The notes beneath the pieces were generated by a model. The model did not search any database. It worked only from the letters and a program-made list of their open reading frames with translations, and was not told where the DNA came from. A DNA stretch of 64,000 nucleotides from Sphingomonadaceae bacterium 3R27C6 (GTDB taxonomy: Bacteria > Pseudomonadota > Alphaproteobacteria > Sphingomonadales > Sphingomonadaceae): assembly GCA_005503215.1 (NCBI GenBank), contig SCNS01000006.1, positions 62,001 to 126,000 on the forward strand. The letters run 5' to 3'. Positions 24,302 to 32,611 of the stretch are shown here, piece by piece. Position numbers and translations under genes: made by a program. Numbering within the stretch: position 1 is the first letter of the stretch; each line of letters begins with the position of its first letter.

Positions 24302-26241
24302 CGCGCTGTCGCCGTGCAAGCAAGGTCGGCACCGGCGAGCCGTACCGTCTGCATCATCACCACCGCTTCGGGGAAATCATCGATGCAGCCGCACGCCGAG
24401 ACGATCTGTTCGCCCGGACCTGCCGGGCAGACATTGTCGCTCTTGCACGCGTGATAGAAAGTGTCCCAGCCGGTCGGGTTCGTCTGCTGCGCGCCGACGA
24501 CGCCTGCCGGAGCAGCGTCGGTGTTGGCCTTGGGCGCGCGCGTCTTGCAGATGGCTTCGCAGCGCGGGACCGAGCCGCGGTCGGGGAGGGCGAAGGGACG
24601 GGTCGAGGCGGCTGCGCCGCCGTCGCCCGTCCGCACGCGGTCAGCGAGCATCGTCTCGGTCGAATGGTCGATGATATAGGCGCCGCGCGACAGGTCCGGC
24701 TCGGGAAGCGTTCCGTTGTCGACGACGCATTTATAGGTCCGCTCGCGGCGGAAGAAATCGCGGGTAAGCTGAATAGTGCAGGAGCCGGTGCCGAAGAGGC
24801 GCGTTTTCGGCAGCGGCCTGAGCCCGGTGCCGACGCCATTGCGAAAAGTCTGCACGGTATCGACGCTTTCGCTGTCGAGCCGGCATTTTGGATCGGCGCC
24901 ATAGCCCGAGCAGAGATCGACCAGTCGCTCGCGCGGTTCGCAACCGGGCGAGACGCGGATCTCGACGTCGACGAGACCCCATTGGGTCGTCAGAGGCGCG
25001 CCGCCGCCACCGCCGCGAACGCGCGCCGACACGGTCGTGGGGCCAGCCCTGAGGTCGGCCGTAAAATCATAGGGGGTATAATTGCGCGAGGCGTCTCCGT
25101 CGGTCCGGCAGTCGCCCGAGGGCAGGCCAGTCGAGAGCCATGGACGCGGCCCGGCCGAGCCCACGATCCGGCCGTTGACGCGGCCCTGGACCCAGTCGTC
25201 GGCGCCCATCTCGACGATCCGGGCCGAAACAAGCTTCGCGGGATCGCTGATTTCGAAGCGCGCAGTGAAGATCGGCGGCGCGCTGCTGCAATCGCCATCG
25301 CCGATGATGCGATAGCGGCGGCAGTTCTCGCCGCAGTCGCGCACCGAGTAGATGGAACCCGACGCCGCGACGATGTCGTCGTAAGTCAGGGGCAGGAATG
25401 AAATCTCGCGCTCGATCGTGCACGCGCGGACCTGTTCGGCCCGGCCAGTTCCCGCAGGCGAACCCGCGAGCGACTGAAACAGGCTGTTCGACTGCGATGC
25501 GGAGAAGGCGTCACCTTGGATCGCTGTGGGGTTGGCGCGATAAACTGTCTGGGGAAGGGAAGGATCGGGACTGCACGCCGTCGACTGCGCGCCGACATAT
25601 TGGATCAGCGGACCGTTGACGCGCGCGTCAGCGACCCCGATGCGCGGATCGTGTGTCGAGAGCGCACCGATTGCGCCGCCGCCGATATCCTTCAGCACCC
25701 ACGGCAGGTTGCCCATCACGAGGTTCGCCCCGCAGCTATTGTTGACGCAGTAGCAGCCGGCGAGTTCGGGCATCTCGACTTCGGTCAGCTTGAGGTCGCC
25801 GTCGGTATCGACATCCCACTGGAAAGTGCGGCAATCGTTCCAGCTTCCGGGCCGGCAGGAAATCACACCGTTGGCGCAGAGACCTGACACGGGGACCGGC
25901 AGCGTCGAGACGCTGTCGAAGCTGCCGTCGATATCCTTGTCGCGTGCGATGCGAACCGTGGAGATGTCGCCGCCCGCGCCGGGCTGAATCAGGATTTCGA
26001 GGAAGTTCGCCGTCTTCTGGCAGGCGAGGTTCGGGGTGAAGCTCCGGCTCTTGTCGACGGTCGCGACCGGTCGTCCGCCGAGACCGGGGTTGATGTAATT
26101 TTCGAGGAGCGCTTCGCTGTCGCCACTCTTTGCGCGCGCGGCTTCTGCCGCGGTGCGCGCGCGATCCTCGACGGTCTGCGCCGATGCGAGGCCGGGAAGC
26201 ATCGCAGACGCGGGCAGCAGGAGAAGGCACCACCAGCTCAT
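24298..26241 (-). CDS. Secreted cysteine-rich protein, probable TraN N-terminal partner
   Basis: 647 aa. Signal peptide LLLLPASAMLPGLASAQTVE, then a large extracytoplasmic region with many cysteines. It includes a TraN-like N-terminal portion (CQKTANFLEILIQPGAGGDI, AGCYCVNNSCGANLVMGNLP, CTIEREISFLPLTYDD) and a carbohydrate-binding or beta-sandwich-looking middle (FTARFEISDPAKLVSARIVE). Together with the next gene it occupies the place of traN. It starts with a 4-base overlap with a small ORF after traU and ends in a 4-base overlap with the next gene. Assignment as TraN rests on position and Cys pattern. Confidence 0.78.
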   Translation of the reverse strand: MSWWCLLLLPASAMLPGLASAQTVEDRARTAAEAARAKSGDSEALLENYINPGLGGRPVATVDKSRSFTPNLACQKTANFLEILIQPGAGGDISTVRIARDKDIDGSFDSVSTLPVPVSGLCANGVISCRPGSWNDCRTFQWDVDTDGDLKLTEVEMPELAGCYCVNNSCGANLVMGNLPWVLKDIGGGAIGALSTHDPRIGVADARVNGPLIQYVGAQSTACSPDPSLPQTVYRANPTAIQGDAFSASQSNSLFQSLAGSPAGTGRAEQVRACTIEREISFLPLTYDDIVAASGSIYSVRDCGENCRRYRIIGDGDCSSAPPIFTARFEISDPAKLVSARIVEMGADDWVQGRVNGRIVGSAGPRPWLSTGLPSGDCRTDGDASRNYTPYDFTADLRAGPTTVSARVRGGGGGAPLTTQWGLVDVEIRVSPGCEPRERLVDLCSGYGADPKCRLDSESVDTVQTFRNGVGTGLRPLPKTRLFGTGSCTIQLTRDFFRRERTYKCVVDNGTLPEPDLSRGAYIIDHSTETMLADRVRTGDGGAAASTRPFALPDRGSVPRCEAICKTRAPKANTDAAPAGVVGAQQTNPTGWDTFYHACKSDNVCPAGPGEQIVSACGCIDDFPEAVVMMQTVRLAGADLACTATAR

Positions 26242-26657
26242 GGGCGGTCCTTCTCCACGGTGCGCGAACCCAGGGGCACGCGAAACAGATCTCGCGCCCG
26301 AAGTGCTTCAGTTCCGGGCGGGAATAGCCGAAAGGCGGCCTGGCCTTCGAAGACGGTCAGCACGGCCTTCACGCGCGGATGCCGCGGGGTCTGATCGTGC
26401 TGGCCTGCCGTCGATTGAGCGACGGCCGCCTCGACTGGAGTTGGAGCGGCGCCCGAGAGGGGGCAGGGCGCCGCTCCCGCCTCACGCGCCTGCCGGCAGC
26501 CACCGGGGCTGTGGCGGGCAGACCGGGCCGATTCCCGGCTGCGCGTGGGGCGATCGGTGAGCGCCGGGACCGGCGCCGGGTCAGGGCGTCGAGAGTCCGG
26601 CACAGCAAATCGCTTTCTCGAAGAGCATGAATTGGGCGTTGTCATTGCCGGGGGCAT
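26238..26657 (-). CDS. Hypothetical protein between traU and traN
   Basis: An open frame ends at 26238 in an ATGA overlap with the next gene, which argues that it is translated. The likely coding part covers the interval after the traU stop (26581) and ends VKAVLTVFEGQAAFRLFPPG then LGSRTVEKDRP. The only ATG codons (26657, 26645) lie inside traU, so an alternative start may be used. Proline/arginine-rich with no recognised domain. Confidence 0.45.
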   Translation of the reverse strand: MPPAMTTPNSCSSRKRFAVPDSRRPDPAPVPALTDRPTRSRESARSARHSPGGCRQAREAGAAPCPLSGAAPTPVEAAVAQSTAGQHDQTPRHPRVKAVLTVFEGQAAFRLFPPGTEALRARDLFRVPLGSRTVEKDRP

Positions 26658-27666
26658 GCTTGCCCGAGTTCCAGAGCGCGCCCGGACGGCCGATGTTGAC
26701 GCACTTGCCGCCCTTTACCGGCTCCATCAGCTGGAGCTTGTACCGGCTCTTGGTCCAGATCGGCTGCGGCTTGAACGAGCAGCCGTCCGCCGAGTGGATG
26801 GTCAGCGCCCCAAGCCGACCCATCATGAAGGTGCCGCGCGCCGCGAGCCCCGCCCAGGCCTCGACGCGGTCGCCCATGTGGATGTCGCCCGCGATCGGAT
26901 AGGTCGATCCCCAGCTTCCCATGCACCAGAACAGTGGATCGACGACCTTGCCGGCGGCTGCTGCGGCACTGTCCGCCATGCAGGCGAGCCCCGCGGCGGG
27001 ATTGCCAAACAGGATGCCCTCCGGCTGGATGATCGCGCCAAGAGTTCCCGACTGCCAGGTAGGCAGAAGCTCGGTCATCATCGCGACGTCGAACCCATCA
27101 TCCTCGATGCACGGCAGATCGGTGAACATGTCGAGCATCTGCCAGACCGGGGCCTTGTAATAATGCATCTGCGCGAAGAGCTTGGTGGTGTTAGTTCCGT
27201 CCGAGATCGACGATTGGCTGCCCTGCAGCCGCCCGCCGGTTGGCATGATGTCGACCCCGAGCGCCATCATGCAGCCCGGCTCGGTCACGACGTCGACCAT
27301 CCGGTTCGGTGTCCAGAAGCTGACCTTGACGCCGAACCAGAAACTTGCGCCCTTGCGGCAGGCGCAGAGCGGCTTCGAGGCGGATTGCGCGTCCAGGGCC
27401 TTGTCGAGCTTGTCGTAGCTTCCGACCCGCACGCCGCCAATGGTGATCGGGAAGATGCAGTTCCAGCGAACTTTCGTGATCGGGTTGAAAATCGCGTCGG
27501 TCGGGCATTTGGAGGCGTGGGCGGGTACCGCAGGCAAGGCGATCCCGGTAAGTAGTACGCCTATAAGTGCTGCAAATCTGAACTGACGGGTTGACCGACG
27601 CTTTGTGATCGGCCCGAGTTGAATGGAGAGGATTGCCAAGACAGAATGTAGCAGGCGAGCGAACAT
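26581..27666 (-). CDS. traU: F-type conjugation protein TraU
   Basis: 361 aa from ATG 27666, chosen because GGAG lies 5 bases upstream; the frame is open to 27699. A signal sequence (FAALIGVLLTGIALPAVPAH) precedes the conserved TraU body (CPTDAIFNPITKVRWNCIFP, GVKVSFWTPNRMVDVVTEPG, DPLFWCMGSWGSTYPIAGDI, KAICCAGLSTP end). It is a periplasmic DNA-transfer/pilus protein. It is the first gene of the tra block here; the genes normally upstream of it (traW, traC and others) are not present. Confidence 0.95.
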   Translation of the reverse strand: MFARLLHSVLAILSIQLGPITKRRSTRQFRFAALIGVLLTGIALPAVPAHASKCPTDAIFNPITKVRWNCIFPITIGGVRVGSYDKLDKALDAQSASKPLCACRKGASFWFGVKVSFWTPNRMVDVVTEPGCMMALGVDIMPTGGRLQGSQSSISDGTNTTKLFAQMHYYKAPVWQMLDMFTDLPCIEDDGFDVAMMTELLPTWQSGTLGAIIQPEGILFGNPAAGLACMADSAAAAAGKVVDPLFWCMGSWGSTYPIAGDIHMGDRVEAWAGLAARGTFMMGRLGALTIHSADGCSFKPQPIWTKSRYKLQLMEPVKGGKCVNIGRPGALWNSGKHAPGNDNAQFMLFEKAICCAGLSTP

Positions 27667-27814
27667 AGTATCTCCGCTGCGCCGCATATGGGCGCTCAAA
27701 TAAGCGATAGGGGAAGGGGAGCGACTTTTCAGTTAGTAGGAACCTGCCCCTTCCGAGCGAAGGGATGCATTGTGAGCGAGCGTGTTGGCAACGGGGGAGG
27801 CACCATTTTGCCGA

Positions 27815-27998
27815 TCAGGGGCATGACCATTCCGGTGGCTCTGCCTCTGCGGAGGTGAAGTGCTTGGGGATGGTGGTCCGGACCTTGCGAGGAAGAACTA
27901 CCTTCCTCCATTTTGCGATAGAGCGTCGAGCGCTTTAAACCTGTGCAATCGAGCACTGCGCGAAGCCTCAGGCAGCGGCCGGGGCTTTCAGTCGACAT
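27815..27998 (-). pseudogene. AlpA-like excisionase/regulator, frameshifted
   Basis: Starts at ATG 27998 with an AlpA/MerR-type helix-turn-helix (CLRLRAVLDCTGLKRSTLYR, then KMEEG). At about 27895 the AlpA match jumps to another frame, which reads LPRKVRTTIPKHF and stops at 27815. The original frame runs on into unrelated sequence. AlpA-type proteins are common in prophages and integrative elements, so this may be a scar of a mobile element edge. The 285 bases between it and the histidine kinase hold no convincing gene, only a 46-codon minus-strand frame at 28087-28227. Confidence 0.65.
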
Positions 27999-28283
27999 GA
28001 CCATCCTGCGCGTAGACGAACTATCCAAATCGCAATGAGAGGCTTGGCGCTGAACCAGGCTTCGGCTCCGCGCATTCCCCTGGTTATCATGTTACTCTTT
28101 CGAGCAGTATCGTCGCCGTTCCATCGGCATGCGTGCCTCCGGGAGAACGCTCGGACAACAGGTAGGGCACGGTGTTGCAGCCCTTGACCGCGCCTTGTCC
28201 AACACGAATCCGCGGGGCTACCGGGCCCTAATTAGTAGATCGGCGGCCGCGCCTCCAAGTGCGGCATACAATCCAAATCCGCC

Positions 28284-29405
28284 TCAGAATTCTAGTGCTG
28301 CGCGCGGAACGGTAATCGATACAATCAGGCCACCCGGACCCCAGTCGCGTTCAATCGTGGCTTTCAGCGTTGCCGCGATTCCCTTTTCGAGGCGTGTGCC
28401 GAACCCTTCGCTGTTGCGCGTGTCTTCACGTCCGACGCCCCTCGGCTGGGGACCGCCGCTTTCCTCCCAGCGAAGACTGACATCGATACCGTCGCTCTCG
28501 AAACGAACCGCAAGCCGGCCTTCGGGGACGGATAGCGAGCCGTATTTTGCGGCATTCGTCGCAAGTTCGTGCAGCATCAGTGCGATGTGCGTGACGGCTC
28601 GCCCACCGAGAACGAGTTCGGGCCCCTCTATGACGATCCGATTGTCGGCCGAATAGGGGGCGAGTATTGCGTCGATCAGCGCCAGAAAATCGGTTTGCGG
28701 CGACGCGGCAGTCGCTTCCCCGGCGCCCACCATCGTCAATTCGTGCGCACGGGACAGGGCTTGCAACCGATCCTGGATCATTCCTACGGCATGGTCCAGG
28801 CTTTCGGCGGATCGCGAACTGATCGTTACAATCGCATTGGCGAGCGCGAACAGGTTCTTCACCCGGTGCCGCATCTCTCCCATCAGCAGCTGTTGTCGCT
28901 CTTGCGCCATTCGTCGCTCGGTAATGTCGCGTGCGATCTTCGAGGCGCCGACGATGATTCCCTGGGCGTTGTGCACTGGCGAAATCGTCAGCGAAATGTC
29001 GACGAGTTCGCCGTTTTTGCGCAATCGCTGGGTCTCGAAAGGCAGGATGCGCCGGCCGCGCTGAATCTCCGCGATTATGCGCGGTTCTTCGTTCAATCGG
29101 TCTGGCGGAATCAGGATCGTGATGGATTTGCCGACGACTTCTTCGGGCGCATAGCCGAAGAGCCGGGTTGCCCCTTGGTTCCAGCTTTGGATGATGCCAT
29201 GCAGATCCTTGCTGATGATTGCGTCTTCGGAGCCGTCTATGATCGCTGCGAGCCAGTCGCGCGGATCGGGTGCGTCGGCCCGCTCGAACTCGGACGAGGC
29301 CAGGATCATTGTTTGGGAGGGCGATACGATGGGAAGCACTTCGAATAGCGAGCGCGCTTGTGCGACATCATATCCCCGTGAGGCGTGGCCAATGGAATCC
29401 GCCAT
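28284..29405 (-). CDS. PAS-domain HWE-family sensor histidine kinase
   Basis: 373 aa from ATG 29405, chosen for its ribosome-binding site (AAAGGAG). One PAS domain at about residues 50-165 (AIIDGSEDAIISKDLHGIIQ, GYAPEEVVGKSITILIPPDR) lacks the LOV cysteine motif, so blue-light sensing is not supported. The kinase core has the HWE features: phospho-acceptor H180 in GEMRHRVKNLFALANAI, the N-box HELATNAAKYG, and the WxE motif in SLRWEESGGPQPRGVG. It is cytoplasmic, with no membrane segment. No response regulator is adjacent, so it is an orphan kinase here. Confidence 0.92.
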   Translation of the reverse strand: MADSIGHASRGYDVAQARSLFEVLPIVSPSQTMILASSEFERADAPDPRDWLAAIIDGSEDAIISKDLHGIIQSWNQGATRLFGYAPEEVVGKSITILIPPDRLNEEPRIIAEIQRGRRILPFETQRLRKNGELVDISLTISPVHNAQGIIVGASKIARDITERRMAQERQQLLMGEMRHRVKNLFALANAIVTISSRSAESLDHAVGMIQDRLQALSRAHELTMVGAGEATAASPQTDFLALIDAILAPYSADNRIVIEGPELVLGGRAVTHIALMLHELATNAAKYGSLSVPEGRLAVRFESDGIDVSLRWEESGGPQPRGVGREDTRNSEGFGTRLEKGIAATLKATIERDWGPGGLIVSITVPRAALEF

Positions 29406-29655
29406 ATGCGCTCCTTTAGAAGACTTGACCTCACACCGGGCGTGTTCTCCGACGCGGTCTTGGACAAAGTATAAGGCATGAGCGTTCCCTGTGTATATGA
29501 CAAGGCACCGCACAAGCAACTGTATCCCATTGAAATGCCGCCTCGACACGCCAAAATGCGCCCACAGAAAGGCCGGATCTCACTCAGCGCTATTTTGCCT
29601 CCGCTTAATGAGCGCGGAGCTGATCCTTGCTGCTGCAGATGCATCTGCAGGAACC

Positions 29656-30426
29656 TTACAGGCCGGCTGGATTTCCAAAGCACTTGTTCTCCGCATAAAC
29701 ATTGAAAACGCTGGCGGAGGCAGCCGGGTTACAGAACTCGGCTTCGAACAGATAATGGCTGACCATCGTCTGGAAGCGCGTGTTGACGTTGCGCTCCTTG
29801 CCGCGCCCGACCTTGTCGACCGCGGTGCGCATATTGTCGTAGATCCCGCGGCGCGGCACCCCGCCCAGCACGCGGAACGCGTGATTATGGGCGTCGAACA
29901 GCATTTCATGGGTCTGCAACAGATAGGCGCGCACATAGAAGGCGCGGCTGTGGCTGAGCTTGAAGTGCGCGACCTGCAGCTTGGTGCGCACACCGGCGAT
30001 GATCGCCCAGTCCTCGCTCCAGTCGAACTGGAAGGCCTCGCCGGGGGCGAACGACAGCGGCACGAAGGTGCCGCGGCCGCTCATCTGCTGCTGGCGCCGA
30101 TAATCGTCGCGCCAGGCGCGGGCGAAGGCCGCAACGCGATTGTAGGAGCCTTCATAGCCAAGGCTCACCAGATCGGCGTGCAGCTGTTTCATCGTCCGCT
30201 TCTGCTTGCGGGTACGGGTCATCTCGCGCCGGAGCCAGGCCGACAGCCGCTCGGCGAAGGGATCGAGCTTGCTGGGCCGATCGGGCACATGGAAGCTCGG
30301 TTCGACCGCGCCTGAGCGCAGATATTTACGGATCGTATTACGGGATAGTCCGGACCGCCGGGCAATCTCGCGGATCGATAATTGATCGCGAAAATGCCAC
30401 CGCCGGATAACGCTCAATAAAGCCAT
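29656..30426 (-). pseudogene. istA: IS21-family transposase IstA, C-terminally truncated
   Basis: About 256 aa from ATG 30426, where a full IstA is roughly twice that. The helix-turn-helix start (RDQLSIREIARRSGLSRNTI, RKYLRSG) and the first part of the DDE integrase core (PGEAFQFDWSEDWAIIAG; GGVPRRGIYDNMRTAVDKV) are present. Recognisable IstA sequence stops after EAEFCNPA, near 29722, and the last 20 codons are unrelated. The remaining catalytic residues and the whole istB gene are missing, so it cannot transpose by itself. Confidence 0.88.
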
Positions 30427-30538
30427 GTCTAGCACTCCATGACCCCTCGCTCTTCAACGCCAGGGGTGAGTTCAACATGGGTCAATCCACAATGGAAATT
30501 TGGAGGCTCCCCGGGTCACTTCTCAACGGAAATCAACA
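29722..30538 (-). mobile_element. IS21-family insertion sequence remnant
   Basis: The preserved end is at 30538, where the minus strand begins TGTTGATTTCC and carries multiple terminal repeats, as IS21 elements do. The other end is lost within istA near 29722. The element sits between the histidine-kinase upstream region and a transporter gene whose coding sequence resumes at the IS end. Confidence 0.8.
30479..30533. repeat. Terminal repeats of the IS21 remnant
   Basis: Two 21-base direct repeats at 30479-30499 and 30513-30533, both starting GGGTCA and ending GGAAAT, match at 17 of 21 positions. They are probably transposase-binding sites near the surviving IS end. Confidence 0.65.
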
Positions 30539-31304
30539 TCCTTTTATTGCAAGTATTGCAAATGCCTTCCATATTCCTGCGTTCGCGATCTTTTTCGTCG
30601 CCAATTTGCTATCTTACGTCTTGAGCGGCGTACAGGCTGCGCTCGCCATCCATCTCATGACATATTATTGGTGCTTGCCGCCCCAAGGCATCCAATGGGT
30701 GTTATCTGCCATGACGATCGGAGTTCTGGTTGGAAGCATGGTCGTGCAACCCTTGTCGCGCAAGTGGGACAAAAAGCCGCTGCTCGTTGCGAGCGTGATT
30801 GCGTCGGTTGCCGTCGCTACTCTGCCGATCTGCCTCGCCGAGACAGGATGGATTGCGACCGAGGACAAGGCCCGTCTGACGGCCAGTCTTTTCGGATTTC
30901 TGTTCCTTGCCGGGCTTTGTGGAGGCGCGGCATTGGTGCTTCCGGGCGCAATTCTCGCTGATCTCGCCGATGCTTATGAAGGGCGTTTTGGAGAACGGGT
31001 CGAGGGGCTTATTTATGGTGCAAGCGCATTCACCCGCAAGGCTGCGCTGGGATTTGGAGGTGTAATAGCAGGCATTGTCCTGGACATCATCCGTTTCCCG
31101 CGCGGCGTCTCAGCGATTGATGTGGACCATGCGATGGCGGTGAAGCTTGCCTTGCTGTACGGACCGGCGATGCTCGCGCTTGCCTTGGTGGCCATGATCA
31201 TTATGTGGCGATATCCATTGGATCGGAAGCAACATGATCAAATCCTGGCTGCTCTGGAGCAGCGTCGGCAAATGCATCGCGATTCTGGATACCTGAAATT
31301 CTAA
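30539..31304 (+). pseudogene. MFS/GPH-type sugar transporter, 5' end lost at the IS21 end
   Basis: The C-terminal half of a 12-helix secondary transporter (VANLLSYVLSGVQAALAIHL, WVLSAMTIGVLVGSMVVQPL, LCGGAALVLPGAILADLADA, AAALGFGGVIAGIVLDI-like helix) resembling glycoside-pentoside-hexuronide:cation symporters. About 250 residues remain. The first 20 codons of the open frame (from 30477) are IS terminal sequence, so translation from there would give a chimera without helices 1-6. Probably non-functional. Confidence 0.82.
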
Positions 31305-31489
31305 GTGCAGAATGGAACGGCGAATATCGCTGGTTTTTAGACTTTTACCGAAAACCATGTCTGGCTCTGTCGGCGCAATGCGTCGCCTCATCCTGCCACT
31401 TGCGCCAGCTTGAGCCTGCGATATTTCTCTGCTTTTCTTAAGATGTCCGCCGCTCCTCTCATTACTCCGATTGGCGGATATCAATTAAC

Positions 31490-31520
31490 TGCCCCGCCTC
31501 TATGGCGGGGCATTTGTTGT
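31490..31520 (+). terminator. Intrinsic terminator-like hairpin
   Basis: TGCCCCGCC pairs with GGCGGGGCA around a 5-base loop (TCTAT), followed by TTTGTTGT. It lies about 190 bases after the truncated transporter gene and 60 bases before the hydrolase gene. Confidence 0.75.
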
Positions 31521-31578
31521 AGATCGAAAGCCGCGACGATTATCATGATCATGCGGACCGCGGCGAAGGGCACAAAGC

Positions 31579-32544
31579 TTGAAATCGCTCCAGATTGCTG
31601 GTGACCAAGGCGTGATGATCGCTGCCGATGTGAGAGGCGAGGGGCCGCTGGTGCTTTTCGTTCATGGCTTTCCCGAGCTTCGCCAGTCGTGGAACCGCCT
31701 CGCGGATGCAGTGTCCCGGCAGGGCTTTACTGCTTGTGCGATCGATGTGCGAGGCTATGGCGATAGCGGGAAGCCTTCGTCGGTGGCCGACTATCGACTG
31801 CCGTGCATTGTTGACGATCTCATTGCTGTCGCGGATGCCCTCTCGCCAGGCCGGCCCGTATCGCTCGTCGGCCATGATTGGGGCGCAGCGATCACCTGGA
31901 ACGCGATCATGGCGCGGCGTGATCGGTTTCACAGCATAGCGGCGCTCTCGGTTCCTTGGCTCGGGAGGGAGGCGGCTCCGTATGACGAAATGTTCACGCA
32001 GCGTTTTACCCGCAAGAATCGCTTTTTCTATCAAGCCTATTTCCAGATGCCGGGGAAGGCTGAAAGCGAACTCGAACGGGATCCGGCGCGCTTCCTCAAG
32101 GCATTCTACCACAGTATATCGGGCGATGCGGCGACGGGCGACTGGCCCCTTCGAAAAGCTGCCGACGCTCTTTTGCTCGAAGGAATCAGTTTTCCCGATC
32201 GGGTTCCGCCGTGGTTGGAGCCGGGTTATTTCGAGTTTGCCGCTCGGACTTTCGCAAGAACGGGCTTTGCCGGTGCGCTAAACCGCTATCGGAATTACGG
32301 CGCCGACTTTGAATGGGCCGGTCAATTCGACCCCGTAATTCGCCGACCGACACTGTTCATTGGCGGCCTCAAAGATCCGGCCTATCAATTGGCTTCCGGG
32401 GATCCGCTCGCGGCCATGCAGGCTCATGTGCCTGACCTGGAGTTTCATATGCTTGAAGGTTGTGGGCATTGGACGCAGGCGGAAAGAGCTGATGAGGTTG
32501 AAACCTTGCTTCTGCCGTGGCTGAAGAAGGTAAACAAAGACTGA
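31579..32544 (+). CDS. Alpha/beta hydrolase, epoxide-hydrolase-like
   Basis: 321 aa from TTG 31579. Oxyanion motif HGFPE (LVLFVHGFPELRQSWNRLAD), nucleophile Asp in SLVGHDWGAAITWNAIMA, and catalytic His in MLEGCGHWTQAERADEVE. HGFPE and GHDWG are typical of epoxide hydrolases (haloalkane dehalogenases are the nearest alternative). A lid with Tyr residues (NRFFYQAYFQMPGKAESELE) fits the epoxide-activating role. It lies next to TonB receptors and an MpaB-like oxygenase, consistent with catabolism of a hydrophobic compound. Confidence 0.88.
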   Translation: MKSLQIAGDQGVMIAADVRGEGPLVLFVHGFPELRQSWNRLADAVSRQGFTACAIDVRGYGDSGKPSSVADYRLPCIVDDLIAVADALSPGRPVSLVGHDWGAAITWNAIMARRDRFHSIAALSVPWLGREAAPYDEMFTQRFTRKNRFFYQAYFQMPGKAESELERDPARFLKAFYHSISGDAATGDWPLRKAADALLLEGISFPDRVPPWLEPGYFEFAARTFARTGFAGALNRYRNYGADFEWAGQFDPVIRRPTLFIGGLKDPAYQLASGDPLAAMQAHVPDLEFHMLEGCGHWTQAERADEVETLLLPWLKKVNKD

Positions 32545-32564
32545 ATTCAGACCGGAACATTCGC

Positions 32565-32600
32565 CTCGGCCTCGCGCCTTCATGAAGGCGCGAGGCCGAG
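32565..32600. terminator. Bidirectional terminator palindrome between convergent genes
   Basis: A perfect 36-base palindrome: 18 bases from 32565 mirrored to 32600, ending GAGGCCGAG then TTTCG on the plus strand. It lies between the convergent hydrolase (ends 32544) and TonB receptor (ends 32612), serving both. Confidence 0.75.
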
Positions 32601-32611
32601 TTTCGATTTAC

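Noticed and set aside
28087-28227. 46-codon minus-strand frame upstream of the AlpA remnant
   Set aside because: Reads smoothly but is short, has only an internal GTG start and no recognised similarity.
28284-29405. LOV photoreceptor domain in the histidine kinase
   Set aside because: The flavin-binding cysteine motif is missing from the PAS domain, so light sensing is not supported.
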